A stretch of DNA of 54,068 nt from an uncultured Clostridia bacterium (GCA_934255135.1 CAKQMV010000014.1:1-54068), one strand, 5' to 3'; shown: positions 42,539 through 51,128, counted from the first letter of the stretch. Notes: generated by a model from the letters alone, not told the origin. Numbers and translations: made by a program.

Positions 42539-44410
42539 CTACTTCTTGTAAATTGCGCCGAACTTACAGTTCTCCATACATACGCCGCACTTGATACACT
42601 TCTCGTTATCAATTACGTGAGCAGATCTGACCTCACCTGAAATAGCTCCAGCTGGGCAGTTTCTTGCACAGAGAGTACATCCCTTACACTTGTCTGCATC
42701 GATAGTGAATGAAAGAAGTTCCTTACAAACACCTGCAGGACATCTCTTCTCCTTGATGTGAGCAATATACTCATCTCTGAAGAAGTTGATAGTAGCAAGT
42801 ACAGGGTTAGGAGCAGTCTGTCCAAGTCCGCAAAGTGAATTTGCCTTGATGTACTTAGCAAGATCCTCAAGCTTATCGAGGTCCTCCATAGTTCCCTTAC
42901 CCTCTGAGATCTTCTCAAGAATCTCAAGCATTCTCTTAGTTCCGATTCTGCAAGGTGTGCACTTTCCGCAAGACTCACTTACTGTGAATCCGAGGAAGAA
43001 CTTAGCGATATCTACCATGCAATCATCCTCGTCAAGAACGATAAGTCCGCCTGAACCCATCATGCAGCCGATGCTTGAAAGTGACTCGTAATCCATAGGG
43101 ATATCATAGTAGTCAGCTGGAATACATCCGCCTGAAGGTCCACCTGTCTGAGCAGCCTTAAACTTCTTGCCATTAGGCACTCCTCCACCGATATCTTCAA
43201 CAACGTGTCTTAGAGTTGCACCCATAGGTACTTCTACAAGTCCTGTGTTGTTGATCTTACCACCGAGAGCGAATACCTTAGTTCCCTTTGAAGTCTCACT
43301 TCCGGATGACTTGAACCAGTCAGCACCCTTGATGATGATCTGAGGGATATTAGCATATGTCTCTACGTTATTAAGAATTGTAGGAGACTGGAACAGTCCC
43401 TTTACTGCAGGGAATGGAGGACGTGGATGAGGCTCACCTCTGTTACCCTCGATTGAAGTCATGAGGGCAGTCTCCTCACCACATACGAACGCTCCTGCAC
43501 CGAGTCTAAGATCGATATCGAAATCGAAGTCTGATCCTAGGATGTTCTTACCAAGAACGCCGTACTCTCTAGCCTGCTTAAGCGCAATCTCAAGTCTCTC
43601 GATTGCGATAGGATACTCAGCTCTTACGTAGATGTATCCCTGGTTAGCACCGATAGCATAACCTGCAATACTCATAGCCTCGATTACTGAGTGTGGGTCA
43701 CCCTCAAGGATTGAACGGTCCATGAATGCACCTGGGTCTCCCTCGTCGGCGTTACAGCAAACGTACTTCTGTACCTCTCCTCTGTTGCCTGATGCAAAAA
43801 GCCATTTCTTTCCTGTAGGGAATCCCGCACCACCACGGCCTCTAAGCTCTGAGTCGATCATTACCTGAATAACCTCGTCAGGAGTCATCTCGTTGATAGC
43901 CTTACCGATAGCCTGGTATCCTTCTCTAGCGATATACTCATCAATGTTCTCTGGGTCAATCTTACCGCAGTTTCTGAGAGCAAGTCTGAGCTGGTCATTG
44001 TAGAAGCTTGACTCCTCGAAAGGAATGTCTTCACCCTCTGTAGTCTCTTCCTTCATAAGGAAGTCAGCAACAGGTGTTCCGCCTACAATGTGCTCGTCCC
44101 AGATTCTCTGAGCCATGTCAGGAGTTACGAGCTGATAGTGAACGTCGCCAGGGTAAACAACTACAACTGGTCCCTTAGCGCAAAGTCCCTGACATCCTGT
44201 AGGGATAATCTCAATCTTATCAGTCATTCCTGACTCCTCAGCAAGCTTTCTGAAGTTATCCATCAGATCGCCGCTGTGGCTTGATGTGCATCCTGTGCCG
44301 GCACAGCACAGGATATATGTCTTCTCGGCCTCAGCATCTCCGCCAAAACGGATTTCTACCTGAGCCCCTTTCTGATTCTTAATCTCAATTAGATCCTGAA
44401 TTGTTTTCAT
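42539..44410 (-). CDS. hydB: bifurcating hydrogenase subunit HydB (NuoF-like)
   Basis: This 623-residue flavoprotein carries an N-terminal thioredoxin-like [2Fe-2S] domain (CCAGTGCTSSHSGD, CQGLCAKGPVV), a NuoF core with the FMN/NAD loop RGRGGAGFPTGKKW, CCNADEGDPGAFMDR and ESCGKCTPCRIGTKRM for its [4Fe-4S] cluster, and a C-terminal pair of ferredoxin clusters (CKGCTLCARNCPAG, CIKCGVCMENC). It takes up or delivers NAD(H) and is the flavin bifurcation site in characterised HydABC enzymes. It lies between hydC and hydA in one operon with short gaps. Confidence 0.94.
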   Translation of the reverse strand: MKTIQDLIEIKNQKGAQVEIRFGGDAEAEKTYILCCAGTGCTSSHSGDLMDNFRKLAEESGMTDKIEIIPTGCQGLCAKGPVVVVYPGDVHYQLVTPDMAQRIWDEHIVGGTPVADFLMKEETTEGEDIPFEESSFYNDQLRLALRNCGKIDPENIDEYIAREGYQAIGKAINEMTPDEVIQVMIDSELRGRGGAGFPTGKKWLFASGNRGEVQKYVCCNADEGDPGAFMDRSILEGDPHSVIEAMSIAGYAIGANQGYIYVRAEYPIAIERLEIALKQAREYGVLGKNILGSDFDFDIDLRLGAGAFVCGEETALMTSIEGNRGEPHPRPPFPAVKGLFQSPTILNNVETYANIPQIIIKGADWFKSSGSETSKGTKVFALGGKINNTGLVEVPMGATLRHVVEDIGGGVPNGKKFKAAQTGGPSGGCIPADYYDIPMDYESLSSIGCMMGSGGLIVLDEDDCMVDIAKFFLGFTVSESCGKCTPCRIGTKRMLEILEKISEGKGTMEDLDKLEDLAKYIKANSLCGLGQTAPNPVLATINFFRDEYIAHIKEKRCPAGVCKELLSFTIDADKCKGCTLCARNCPAGAISGEVRSAHVIDNEKCIKCGVCMENCKFGAIYKK

Positions 44411-44434
44411 ATCTATCCTCCGTCACTGTGCTGA

Positions 44435-44923
44435 CTATCTGTACTTAGCAAGGATTCCCGGTACATCGTCCGGTGTAATCTTACCGTATACTTCTCCACC
44501 AACAATCATTACAGGTGCAAGTCCGCATGCACCTACGCATCTGCAAGATTCAATTGAGAATGCTCCGTCATCTGTGCATTCTCCCTCCTTGATACCAAGC
44601 TCCTGTTCCACCTTCTCAAGGATTGCTGCTGAACCCTTAACGTAGCAAGCTGTACCAAGACACACTGAAATTTCACACTTACCCTTAGGTGAAGTTGTAA
44701 ACTGAGCATAGAAAGTTACAACACCATAGATCTTCTCCATTGGGATTCCTGTGTTATCTGAAATGATTTTCTGAACCTCATATGGAAGATATCCGTAAAT
44801 ATTCTGAGCTCCCTGAAGAATAGGCATAAGAGAGCCCTTCTGGCCCTTATACTTCTCGATCAGTTCAATCAGCTTCGCTTCCTGCTCCGCAGTTCCCTGA
44901 AATGGGACATTTGATACTTTCAT
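44435..44923 (-). CDS. hydC: bifurcating hydrogenase subunit HydC (NuoE-like)
   Basis: This 162-residue subunit has the NuoE thioredoxin-like fold with one [2Fe-2S] cluster: CLGTACYVKGSA and SCRCVGACGLAPVMIV carry the four Cys. N-terminal LMPILQGAQNIYGYLPYEVQ is the usual NuoE helix pair. It is the first gene of the hydCBA operon and precedes hydB by 24 bases. GGAGGCACTCCAG precedes the ATG. A good promoter lies just upstream and diverges from the LD-carboxypeptidase gene. Confidence 0.94.
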   Translation of the reverse strand: MKVSNVPFQGTAEQEAKLIELIEKYKGQKGSLMPILQGAQNIYGYLPYEVQKIISDNTGIPMEKIYGVVTFYAQFTTSPKGKCEISVCLGTACYVKGSAAILEKVEQELGIKEGECTDDGAFSIESCRCVGACGLAPVMIVGGEVYGKITPDDVPGILAKYR

Positions 44924-44963
44924 CTGGAGTGCCTCCTTTTTTATATTAGCAGTTTATGGTTTA

Positions 44964-44992
44964 ATTTTAGAAAAATTAGCATTCCGATACAA
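44964..44992 (-). promoter_or_regulatory. candidate promoter of the hydCBA operon
   Basis: On the minus strand, TTGTAT (44992-44987), a 17-base spacer and TAAAAT (44969-44964), about 40 bases before the hydC start. Confidence 0.55.
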
Positions 44993-45059
44993 GTTAAATT
45001 ATTTTATTAACACATTTTTACTGTATAATAAACAAAGATTTAACAAAAGGGGGTATTTT

Positions 45060-46055
45060 ATGATTTTTCCTGAGATATATTCTGACCAGACAAATCGTCT
45101 TATAGGTGTCTGCGCTCCGAGTGCAGGTGTCGGTCATAAGCTGAATTCTTTCGATTTATCGCTCGAAACTTTAAGAAATAACGGCTTTGACATCATCGAG
45201 ACAGCATCTGTAAGAAGAGACGCACTCCCTTCCGCAGACGCAGCCGTGCGAGGAAGCGAGTTCAATGAACTTGTTAAAAATAAATCAGTTTTTCTCATTC
45301 TATCCGCTTCCGGTGGCGAATACTGTTACCAGATGCTCGAATATATTAATGAGACTGCATTCAAGGAGTCACCTAAATGGGTCTGCGGAGCCAGCGATCC
45401 TACAGCAATTCTCTACTACATAACTACCTGCCTCGACATTGCATCAATCTACGGTGTCAACGCAGGCAGCTTCGACTGGCGTCCACTTCATGTATTTCAG
45501 GAGAATGCTCTGTCTGTACTCGCCGGAAACGAGATCACTCAGAACTCATTCGACAAGTACGACAGTTGCCGCGACTTCAGCAGAGATGAAGTCATACTCG
45601 ACACAGAAGTCTGCTGGAATTCGAACCGCCCTTCCGTATCAGCATCAGGCCGACTGATTGGCGGTTGCCTTGACGTCATCGACCAGATACTCGGAACACA
45701 GTATGATGGAACCAAAGCTTTTGCCCGCAGATACGCAGATGATGGACTCATCTGGTACCTCGATATCTTTGAGATGACACCTGAGCATATCATCAAGACT
45801 CTCAACCATATTAAGGAAGAGAATGGTTTTGATGATGCTAAGGCCGTGATTGTTGGCCGAATCATGTTCCTCGGAGACGCTACCGAGGGAGAATACGAGG
45901 CGATGCTCTTTAATTATTTTGGCAAGCTTGGAATTCCTTGCATCTTCAACGCTGACATCGGTCACGTGAAGCCTTGCAAGACACTTGTTAACGGCGCATA
46001 CACAGAGCTTGAGTGCTCTGGTGGCCGCGGAAGCATCAGACAGGAGCTTCGCTAA
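45060..46055 (+). CDS. S66-family LD-carboxypeptidase (MccF/LdcA-like)
   Basis: This 331-residue serine peptidase family recycles murein tetrapeptides by cleaving the L,D bond, or, as MccF, inactivates microcin C-like peptides. Visible motifs are IGVCAPSAGVG, FLILSASGGEYCYQML, the nucleophile Ser region CGASDPTAILYY (family GxSDxT) with AGSFDW after it, GRLIGGCLDVID, LDIFEMTPE (catalytic Glu) and NADIGHVKP (catalytic His). Which role applies cannot be read from the sequence. The gene stands alone, divergent from hydC. A TATAAT lies at 45024-45029 but its -35 is unclear. Confidence 0.87.
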   Translation: MIFPEIYSDQTNRLIGVCAPSAGVGHKLNSFDLSLETLRNNGFDIIETASVRRDALPSADAAVRGSEFNELVKNKSVFLILSASGGEYCYQMLEYINETAFKESPKWVCGASDPTAILYYITTCLDIASIYGVNAGSFDWRPLHVFQENALSVLAGNEITQNSFDKYDSCRDFSRDEVILDTEVCWNSNRPSVSASGRLIGGCLDVIDQILGTQYDGTKAFARRYADDGLIWYLDIFEMTPEHIIKTLNHIKEENGFDDAKAVIVGRIMFLGDATEGEYEAMLFNYFGKLGIPCIFNADIGHVKPCKTLVNGAYTELECSGGRGSIRQELR

Positions 46056-46071
46056 CAAATAAGTATAAAAA

Positions 46072-46101
46072 TGGCGGCTGTGCATTCAAACACAACCGCC
46101 A
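46072..46101 (-). terminator. terminator after the lysR gene
   Basis: An 11-bp stem (46072-46082 with 46091-46101; the single C-A mismatch becomes G-U on the minus-strand RNA) followed on that strand by ATTTTTA. It also lies after the + strand peptidase gene but lacks a T-run in that direction. Confidence 0.75.
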
Positions 46102-46105
46102 CATT

Positions 46106-46966
46106 CTAATCCACTAGCTTATAATCCTTTATTCTCTTCTCCATGAATTTCGCAAAAGCAAGCACGTCACGTCTAGGAACAGGCGCAAGCGCGTAGCCGA
46201 TCTGACGCGAAACCTTAGGCTCAAGGTCCAGAATCTTAACATTATCCGGAACATCCCACAGACTGAGGCTTGGAAGCGCAGTAACTCCAAGCTCGCTTGA
46301 TACGAAGCTGAGCACTGTTCTGTCATCATCGCAGGCAATATCAATCATATGATCCGCATTCTTAAGCATCGTGTTGTAATCGTTAAACGACGCCTTAATA
46401 ATCGGATACTTCATAAGATCCTCCGAAGTCACGACCGCCTTGCTCGCAATCTCGAAATTCGTTGGCACAACCGCATGATATATATCGTCAAAAAGCTTAT
46501 GCCAGTTGAAGGTCTTACATATGTCCATGTCCGCAATCGCAATATCAATCTCTCCGTTGCGAAGCCATGTCTTAATCTCCTTGGTTCCGATGTTCAGCTG
46601 AATACCAGTCTTGGGGTTAGTCTGCTGGTATTCGTAGATCATTCTTCCAAGAAAGCTGTTTGAGATACTGCTAAAAACTCCTATCCTTATAGGAATATTC
46701 CTGCCGCTCGCGATTCTCTCAGCGTTCTTCTTCATTCTCATCATGCTCTCGTACACTTCAACAAGTGAGACATAGATTTCTTCTCCGGCAGGAGTGAGAA
46801 CTACTCCGTTATGTCCTCGCTTGAGTACCTTAAAACCAAGCTCTGATTCAAGGCCGTTCATAGTCTGAGTAACTGCAGACTGAGTGCAATTAAGCTCATT
46901 CGCAGCTTTACTGAAGCTGCCTGCTCTTATGGTAGTAAGTAGCACCTCTATCTTTCTATCATCCAT
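46106..46966 (-). CDS. LysR-family transcriptional regulator
   Basis: This 286-residue protein has the LysR plan: an N-terminal winged helix (RAGSFSKAANELNCTQSAVT, then GFKVLKRGHNGVVLTPAGEE) and a periplasmic-binding-like effector domain from about residue 90. The ligand is not predictable. LysR proteins usually bind their own promoter region and regulate a divergent gene; here the divergent transcript appears to be a small RNA, followed by an ABC-F gene. The ribosome site is AAAGAGGTG before the ATG. A 55-base leader is expected from the promoter at 47028-47057 and contains the sequence complementary to that RNA. Confidence 0.92.
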   Translation of the reverse strand: MDDRKIEVLLTTIRAGSFSKAANELNCTQSAVTQTMNGLESELGFKVLKRGHNGVVLTPAGEEIYVSLVEVYESMMRMKKNAERIASGRNIPIRIGVFSSISNSFLGRMIYEYQQTNPKTGIQLNIGTKEIKTWLRNGEIDIAIADMDICKTFNWHKLFDDIYHAVVPTNFEIASKAVVTSEDLMKYPIIKASFNDYNTMLKNADHMIDIACDDDRTVLSFVSSELGVTALPSLSLWDVPDNVKILDLEPKVSRQIGYALAPVPRRDVLAFAKFMEKRIKDYKLVD

Positions 46967-46982
46967 TTATACACCTCTTTGT

Positions 46983-46998
46983 TTACACCTCTCACTCA
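46983..46998. repeat. 16-bp direct repeat, copy 1 (lysR leader)
   Basis: TTACACCTCTCACTCA, in the lysR 5' leader just upstream of its ribosome site; the identical second copy is at 47114-47129. A shorter TACACCTCT at 46970-46978 is the lysR ribosome site itself. Confidence 0.9.
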
Positions 46999-47027
46999 TA
47001 AGAAATATTAGCGTTTCTTATACCGAT

Positions 47028-47057
47028 ATTATATATTTTAGCTTTAATAAGATTCAA
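47028..47057 (-). promoter_or_regulatory. promoter of lysR
   Basis: On the minus strand, TTGAAT (47057-47052), an 18-base spacer and TATAAT (47033-47028). It lies back to back with the -10 of the small RNA at 47066-47071. Confidence 0.6.
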
Positions 47058-47065
47058 CTATTTTG

Positions 47066-47203
47066 TATAATTACGTCGTAATAAAGAGTATACATCTTTG
47101 TTTTGTTCGTTAATTACACCTCTCACTCACAATTATCGAACGAAATGCGTTGTTTGGGGAAACTACGCAGGAAACGAGCCGGGTCAATATACCCGGTTTT
47201 TTT
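47066..47203 (+). ncRNA. putative small RNA (or leader) divergent from lysR
   Basis: A TATAAT at 47066-47071 (weak -35) would start an RNA near 47078. It holds three hairpins. The first (47101-47145) has a 9-bp helix, one mismatch and a 5-bp helix, closed by a 15-base loop ACACCTCTCACTCAC (47116-47130). The second is 47147-47168. The third is a terminator (47179-47184 with 47191-47196) followed by seven T. No credible coding frame with a ribosome site is present. The first loop is complementary to the lysR leader, including an AGAGGTG element. An alternative reading is an attenuated leader of the downstream ABC-F gene, though that gene has its own extended -10. Confidence 0.6.
47179..47203 (+). 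terminator. strong terminator at the end of the putative small RNA
   Basis: CCGGGT (47179-47184) pairs with ACCCGG (47191-47196), 6-base loop, then seven T. No protein gene precedes it on this strand, which is why a noncoding transcript is inferred. Confidence 0.85.
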
Positions 47204-47279
47204 GTTTACCCAAACGAAAAAATTATAGATATTTACTTTGTTTTTTAGTTGTTTTCACACAAACAATTGAATGTTTTTC

Positions 47280-47288
47280 TGATATAAT
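47280..47288 (+). promoter_or_regulatory. extended -10 element of the ABC-F gene
   Basis: TGATATAAT is a perfect TGnTATAAT extended -10, about 40 bases before the ABC-F start. Transcription would begin near 47295, downstream of the small-RNA terminator. Confidence 0.55.
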
Positions 47289-47327
47289 TATATGATGTAC
47301 ACATAATAATTCCAAGGAGGATTGCGA

Positions 47328-48881
47328 ATGAGCGTTTTAGTAGCATCTAACGTTTCACACGGCTTTGGAGGAAGACAGATTCTTGAGGATGCTTCTTTCA
47401 GACTTAATAAGGGAGAGCATGTAGGACTTGTCGGAGCAAATGGTGAGGGTAAGACTACCTTTCTTAATATCATCACAGGTAACCTTATGCCTGACGCCGG
47501 TGAGATCAACTGGTGCAACCACATAACAACGGGATATCTCGATCAGAGAACAACCCTCGAAGCAGGCAAGACAATTAGAGAAGTGCTTAGAGATGCTTTT
47601 GGCCACTATTTCGACCTTGAGAAGGAGATGCTCGAGGCATACGACAAGATGGCAACTGCAGACGAAGATGAGATGGCGAAGCTGATGGAGGATGCGGCTG
47701 AGATTCAGGACATTCTTGAGCACAGTGGTTTCTATACAATCGATGCGAAGATTGAGGAGTTTGCGAATGGTCTCGGACTCGGTGACATCGGTCTCGACAG
47801 AGAGGTTACTGAGCTTTCGGGAGGTCAGCGTTCGAAGGTTCTTCTGACTAAGCTTCTTCTCGAGAATCCTATGATTCTGATTCTTGACGAGCCTACTAAC
47901 CACCTCGATGAGAATCATATCGCATGGCTCACAAGATTCCTTCAGAATTACGAGAATGCGTTTATTCTGGTTTCCCATGACATTTCTTTCCTTAATAATG
48001 TCTGCAATGTTATCTATCATGTTGAGGATTCTGTTCTCACAAGATACACAGGAAACTATGATGACTTTATGAGAATGTATGAGATCAAGAAGAGTCAGCT
48101 CGAGGCTGCATATAAGAAGCAGCAGAAGGAGATTGCAGACCTTGAGGATTTCATCGCAAGAAACAAGGCGCGTGTTGCGACAACCAATATGGCCAAGTCA
48201 AGACAGCGTAAGCTGGATAAGATGGATATCATCGAGCTTTCGAAGGAGAAGCCTAAGCCAGAGTTCAGCTTTGAGTACTCAAGAGCTCCGGGCAAGTATG
48301 TAATCGAGGCAGAGAATCTAGTTATCGGATATGATTCGCCTCTTACAAGTCCCCTCACCTTCCATATCGAGAGAGGACAGAAGCTCGCAATCAAGGGAGT
48401 AAACGGACTCGGTAAGTCAACACTTCTTAAGACTATGCTCGGAATCATTCCACCATTCGACGGAGAGATCAAGCTTGACTACTATGCTGAGCCTGCATAT
48501 TTTGAGCAGGAGCACGATGGTTCATCAAACACTGCACTCAAGGAGTTCTGGGACGAGTTCCCGTCACTTACTAACAATGAGGCAAGACGTGCACTTGCCA
48601 AGTGCGGACTTACCAACGAGCATATTGAGAGCCAGGTAAGAGTCCTGTCAGGTGGTGAGAATGCGAAGTTCAGAATTGCGAAGCTGATGCAGAAGCCTAT
48701 GAACCTTCTTGTATTCGATGAGCCTACTAACCACCTCGACCCTGTCGCTAAAGATGTTCTTAAGGAAGCAATCAGAGACTTTAAAGGTACGGTAATTCTC
48801 GTATGCCATGAACCTGATTTCTACAGCGACGTCGTTACAGATGTATGGAACATCGAGGACTGGACAACTAAGCTTATATAA
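47328..48881 (+). CDS. ABC-F family ATPase
   Basis: This 517-residue protein has two ABC ATPase domains and no membrane segments, the ABC-F plan; such proteins act on ribosomes as translation factors or antibiotic-protection factors. First domain: GANGEGKTT (Walker A), ELSGGQRSK, LILDEPTNHLD. Second: GVNGLGKSTL, LSGGENAKF, LVFDEPTNHLD. The linker carries a basic ARVATTNMAKSRQRKLDKMD helix pair (about 285-310), the P-site tRNA interaction motif. A resistance role is not evident. AAGGAGG is placed for the ATG at 47328; an in-frame TTG six bases upstream is less likely. The next gene follows after 44 bases and is probably cotranscribed. Confidence 0.9.
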   Translation: MSVLVASNVSHGFGGRQILEDASFRLNKGEHVGLVGANGEGKTTFLNIITGNLMPDAGEINWCNHITTGYLDQRTTLEAGKTIREVLRDAFGHYFDLEKEMLEAYDKMATADEDEMAKLMEDAAEIQDILEHSGFYTIDAKIEEFANGLGLGDIGLDREVTELSGGQRSKVLLTKLLLENPMILILDEPTNHLDENHIAWLTRFLQNYENAFILVSHDISFLNNVCNVIYHVEDSVLTRYTGNYDDFMRMYEIKKSQLEAAYKKQQKEIADLEDFIARNKARVATTNMAKSRQRKLDKMDIIELSKEKPKPEFSFEYSRAPGKYVIEAENLVIGYDSPLTSPLTFHIERGQKLAIKGVNGLGKSTLLKTMLGIIPPFDGEIKLDYYAEPAYFEQEHDGSSNTALKEFWDEFPSLTNNEARRALAKCGLTNEHIESQVRVLSGGENAKFRIAKLMQKPMNLLVFDEPTNHLDPVAKDVLKEAIRDFKGTVILVCHEPDFYSDVVTDVWNIEDWTTKLI

Positions 48882-48925
48882 ATTGATATAAATTACTTTT
48901 CAATATATAACGGAGGATAATTTTA

Positions 48926-50620
48926 ATGAAAGAATCACTGTATTTTTCAGATAACAACGTTGCGATTCTGAACTTCGACCTTACTTGCCCGACAAGTAAG
49001 TCGGGACTTCTCAAGAGCGACGAGCTGAAGACTTTTGCCCTTCACTACCTTAAGTTCCTTAAGAAGAACGATAAGGATCTGTACAACTGGGCTGTAAGAG
49101 GCGGAAGCGAAGAGAAGGCTGTTGAGGAGCTTGGTGAGCTTGCAAGAAGAGCTCTCGTTCTTTCACTCGATGAGCTTTCAGGCAGCAAGTATCTCAAGGA
49201 GGAAGGCAGATTCCTCGAATTCGTAGAGAAGATGTACGACAATTGGAAGCTTCATCAGAGATACTCAATCACAACTAACAGAATCGCCGACATGGAGTCA
49301 ACTGCTTTTGTAAATCAGGACTCAAGCTTCAACCATCTTGTAATGAATACATACAGAACTATCGAGCAGACTCTGCAGGGCAGCCGTAACAAGGTGTTCA
49401 GACAGCAGCATTCAGGTACTAATGCAGGAATCGCATGCTACGTTCCTGAGCCTACACCGCTCAGTGAGAGATACAGCTTCCTTAACGATATGCTCTTTAT
49501 CGAGTCAATCATGCTTAGAACTCCGCTGATTCTTCACCCAAGATCAAATAAGAGAACAGGAATGTTCACTGAAATTGACAAGAACCCAGCATATACATTC
49601 GAAGGGGACACAGATGAGTACTTCTGCTACCCAGCTAAGGTTGGAAGTCTGCTGATTCATATCTGTTTCCACAGAGACTACATGGCTAATGGAGTTTCAT
49701 GTGCTAACCTCTTTGAGCTCGCAAGCCCTGAAGAAGCAGTGCAGAAGCCTGACGGAATCGTTTTATTTGGAAACAAGGACGGCAAGGACGAATGCACATT
49801 CTACCACGACAGAGACGAGGATCTCTGGGTTGGAAGCGTTTCAGCTAACGAGAAGGTCGAGTACTTCGGCTACATGAAGAAGATGGTACTCACAATCCAC
49901 AACGTTATCATGATGAGAAGAGGATGGCTCCCTATCCACGGTGCATTCATCAATGTTACACTTCATGATGGAACTACTAAGGGCATCTGCCTCATGGGTG
50001 ACTCTGGTGCAGGTAAGTCAGAGACTATCGAAGCAATGAAGGCACTCGGTAATGATAAGATCAAGAAGCTTGAGGTAATCTTCGACGACATGGGAACATT
50101 CCACGTTGAAGACGGAATCCCATATGCACAGGGAACAGAAATCGGTGCTTTTGTAAGACTCGACGACCTCGATCCAGGCGCACCTTACAGAGACATGAAC
50201 CGTTCAATCTTCTTCAATCCTGACCAGGCTAACTCAAGAGTAATCACACCTGCAGCTCCTTACAGCAGCATCGTTAAGAGCCACAGAATTGATCTCTTCG
50301 CTTACGCTAACAACTATGAAGACAAGCTTGGACTTCACGAGTTTGAGGACATTGAGACAGCTAAGGAAGTGTTCGTAGGCGGCAGAAGAATGGCCAAGGG
50401 CACAACTCAGGAGGTTGGACTTTCTGAGACATTCTTCGCTAACCCATTCGGACCAATGCAGATGCAGGATGTATGCACACCAATCATCGATGAGTGCTTC
50501 GAGGCTCTAAGGGCTACAGGAACACTGATCGGCGAGGTCTATACTCACCTCGGACTGAACCCTGAAGGCGATGACATAAACATCGCAGCAGAAGCACTTC
50601 TTGAGTTCATCGAGAAATAG
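48926..50620 (+). CDS. PEPCK/HPr-kinase-fold P-loop protein of unknown function
   Basis: This 564-residue protein has a P-loop CLMGDSGAGKSETIEAM (Gly358-Glu366) and VIFDDMGTFHVEDG (Asp387-Asp388), preceded by LPIHGAFINVT. This arrangement is that of the phosphoenolpyruvate carboxykinase/HPr kinase superfamily, where the P-loop carries GxSGxGK and a paired Asp binds metal. It lacks clear motifs of classical ATP-PEPCK (for example GLSGTGKTT), and residues 1-250 are unfamiliar to me. It may be a kinase or a nucleotide-dependent carboxykinase-like enzyme. It follows the ABC-F gene by 44 bases with its own GGAGGATAATTTTA ribosome site, and a strong terminator ends the unit. Confidence 0.7.
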   Translation: MKESLYFSDNNVAILNFDLTCPTSKSGLLKSDELKTFALHYLKFLKKNDKDLYNWAVRGGSEEKAVEELGELARRALVLSLDELSGSKYLKEEGRFLEFVEKMYDNWKLHQRYSITTNRIADMESTAFVNQDSSFNHLVMNTYRTIEQTLQGSRNKVFRQQHSGTNAGIACYVPEPTPLSERYSFLNDMLFIESIMLRTPLILHPRSNKRTGMFTEIDKNPAYTFEGDTDEYFCYPAKVGSLLIHICFHRDYMANGVSCANLFELASPEEAVQKPDGIVLFGNKDGKDECTFYHDRDEDLWVGSVSANEKVEYFGYMKKMVLTIHNVIMMRRGWLPIHGAFINVTLHDGTTKGICLMGDSGAGKSETIEAMKALGNDKIKKLEVIFDDMGTFHVEDGIPYAQGTEIGAFVRLDDLDPGAPYRDMNRSIFFNPDQANSRVITPAAPYSSIVKSHRIDLFAYANNYEDKLGLHEFEDIETAKEVFVGGRRMAKGTTQEVGLSETFFANPFGPMQMQDVCTPIIDECFEALRATGTLIGEVYTHLGLNPEGDDINIAAEALLEFIEK

Positions 50621-50637
50621 ATTATAATACTAAGCTT

Positions 50638-50665
50638 AAAAGCGAGGCCAATCAGCCTCGCTTTT
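50638..50665. terminator. bidirectional terminator
   Basis: A perfect 11-bp stem (50638-50648 with 50655-50665), 6-base loop, A-rich before and T-rich after. It serves the convergent PEPCK-like and C_GCAxxG_C_C genes. Confidence 0.92.
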
Positions 50666-50690
50666 GTAATATATAGCTATTCTCTGTATA

Positions 50691-51128
50691 TTAGTTCTCT
50701 CTGATAACCTGCTTAAGTGCATCGAGAACGTCGTTAATGATAACAGGACACTCGTTCATCATAAGTCCGCCCTGAACAATCTTCTCCATTCCTTCAGGTG
50801 TTGAGATGTCTGCACCAAGCATCTCCTTACATACAAAGCTTGATCTCTTCTCACCGAGAAGCTCATTAAATCTCAGAACCATTCCAAGCATCTTGCCCTT
50901 CTGCTCATCCTGATCAGGACCACCGTGACCTGCAATCAGACCGAGAACGTTGTAAGCAGCAATAACCGCACCACAAGTCTCTCCTCTCATCATTCCACCG
51001 TCAAAAGCAGCTCCCATCTTAAACAGCTGCTCCTGGCTAAGTCCAGTCTCTTCCGCAAACTCGCCTGCAACAAGCTGTCCGCAGCCCATATTTCTCATAA
51101 ACGCATCTCTGATCTTCTCGATATCCAT
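50691..51128 (-). CDS. C_GCAxxG_C_C family protein
   Basis: This 145-residue protein carries the cysteine spacing that names the family: NMGCGQLVAGEFAEETG (first Cys near 16), GGMMRGETCGAVIAAYNVLG (the CGAvxGA-type motif near 52), FVCKEMLG and NECPVIIND. Family members are small soluble proteins of anaerobes, thought to be redox-active or metal-binding, often near oxidoreductases; function is unsettled. AAGGAGACAATT precedes the ATG. The gene stands alone and is divergent from the M24 peptidase gene. Confidence 0.88.
   Translation of the reverse strand: MDIEKIRDAFMRNMGCGQLVAGEFAEETGLSQEQLFKMGAAFDGGMMRGETCGAVIAAYNVLGLIAGHGGPDQDEQKGKMLGMVLRFNELLGEKRSSFVCKEMLGADISTPEGMEKIVQGGLMMNECPVIINDVLDALKQVIREN

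Noticed and set aside
40772..44923. Complex I-type NADH dehydrogenase linked to the Mrp-like operon
   Set aside because: NuoE- and NuoF-like subunits here belong with the H-cluster protein as HydABC; no NuoB, C, D, H or I is encoded, and the antiporter operon is more than 20 kb away.
47098..47295. Open frame across the small-RNA terminator as a leader peptide
   Set aside because: It begins with TTG without a ribosome site and runs straight through the terminator hairpin; composition is not protein-like.
47328..48881. ABC-F gene as an antibiotic-resistance determinant
   Set aside because: Only the general ABC-F plan and linker motif are visible; nothing distinguishes a resistance subfamily from housekeeping members.
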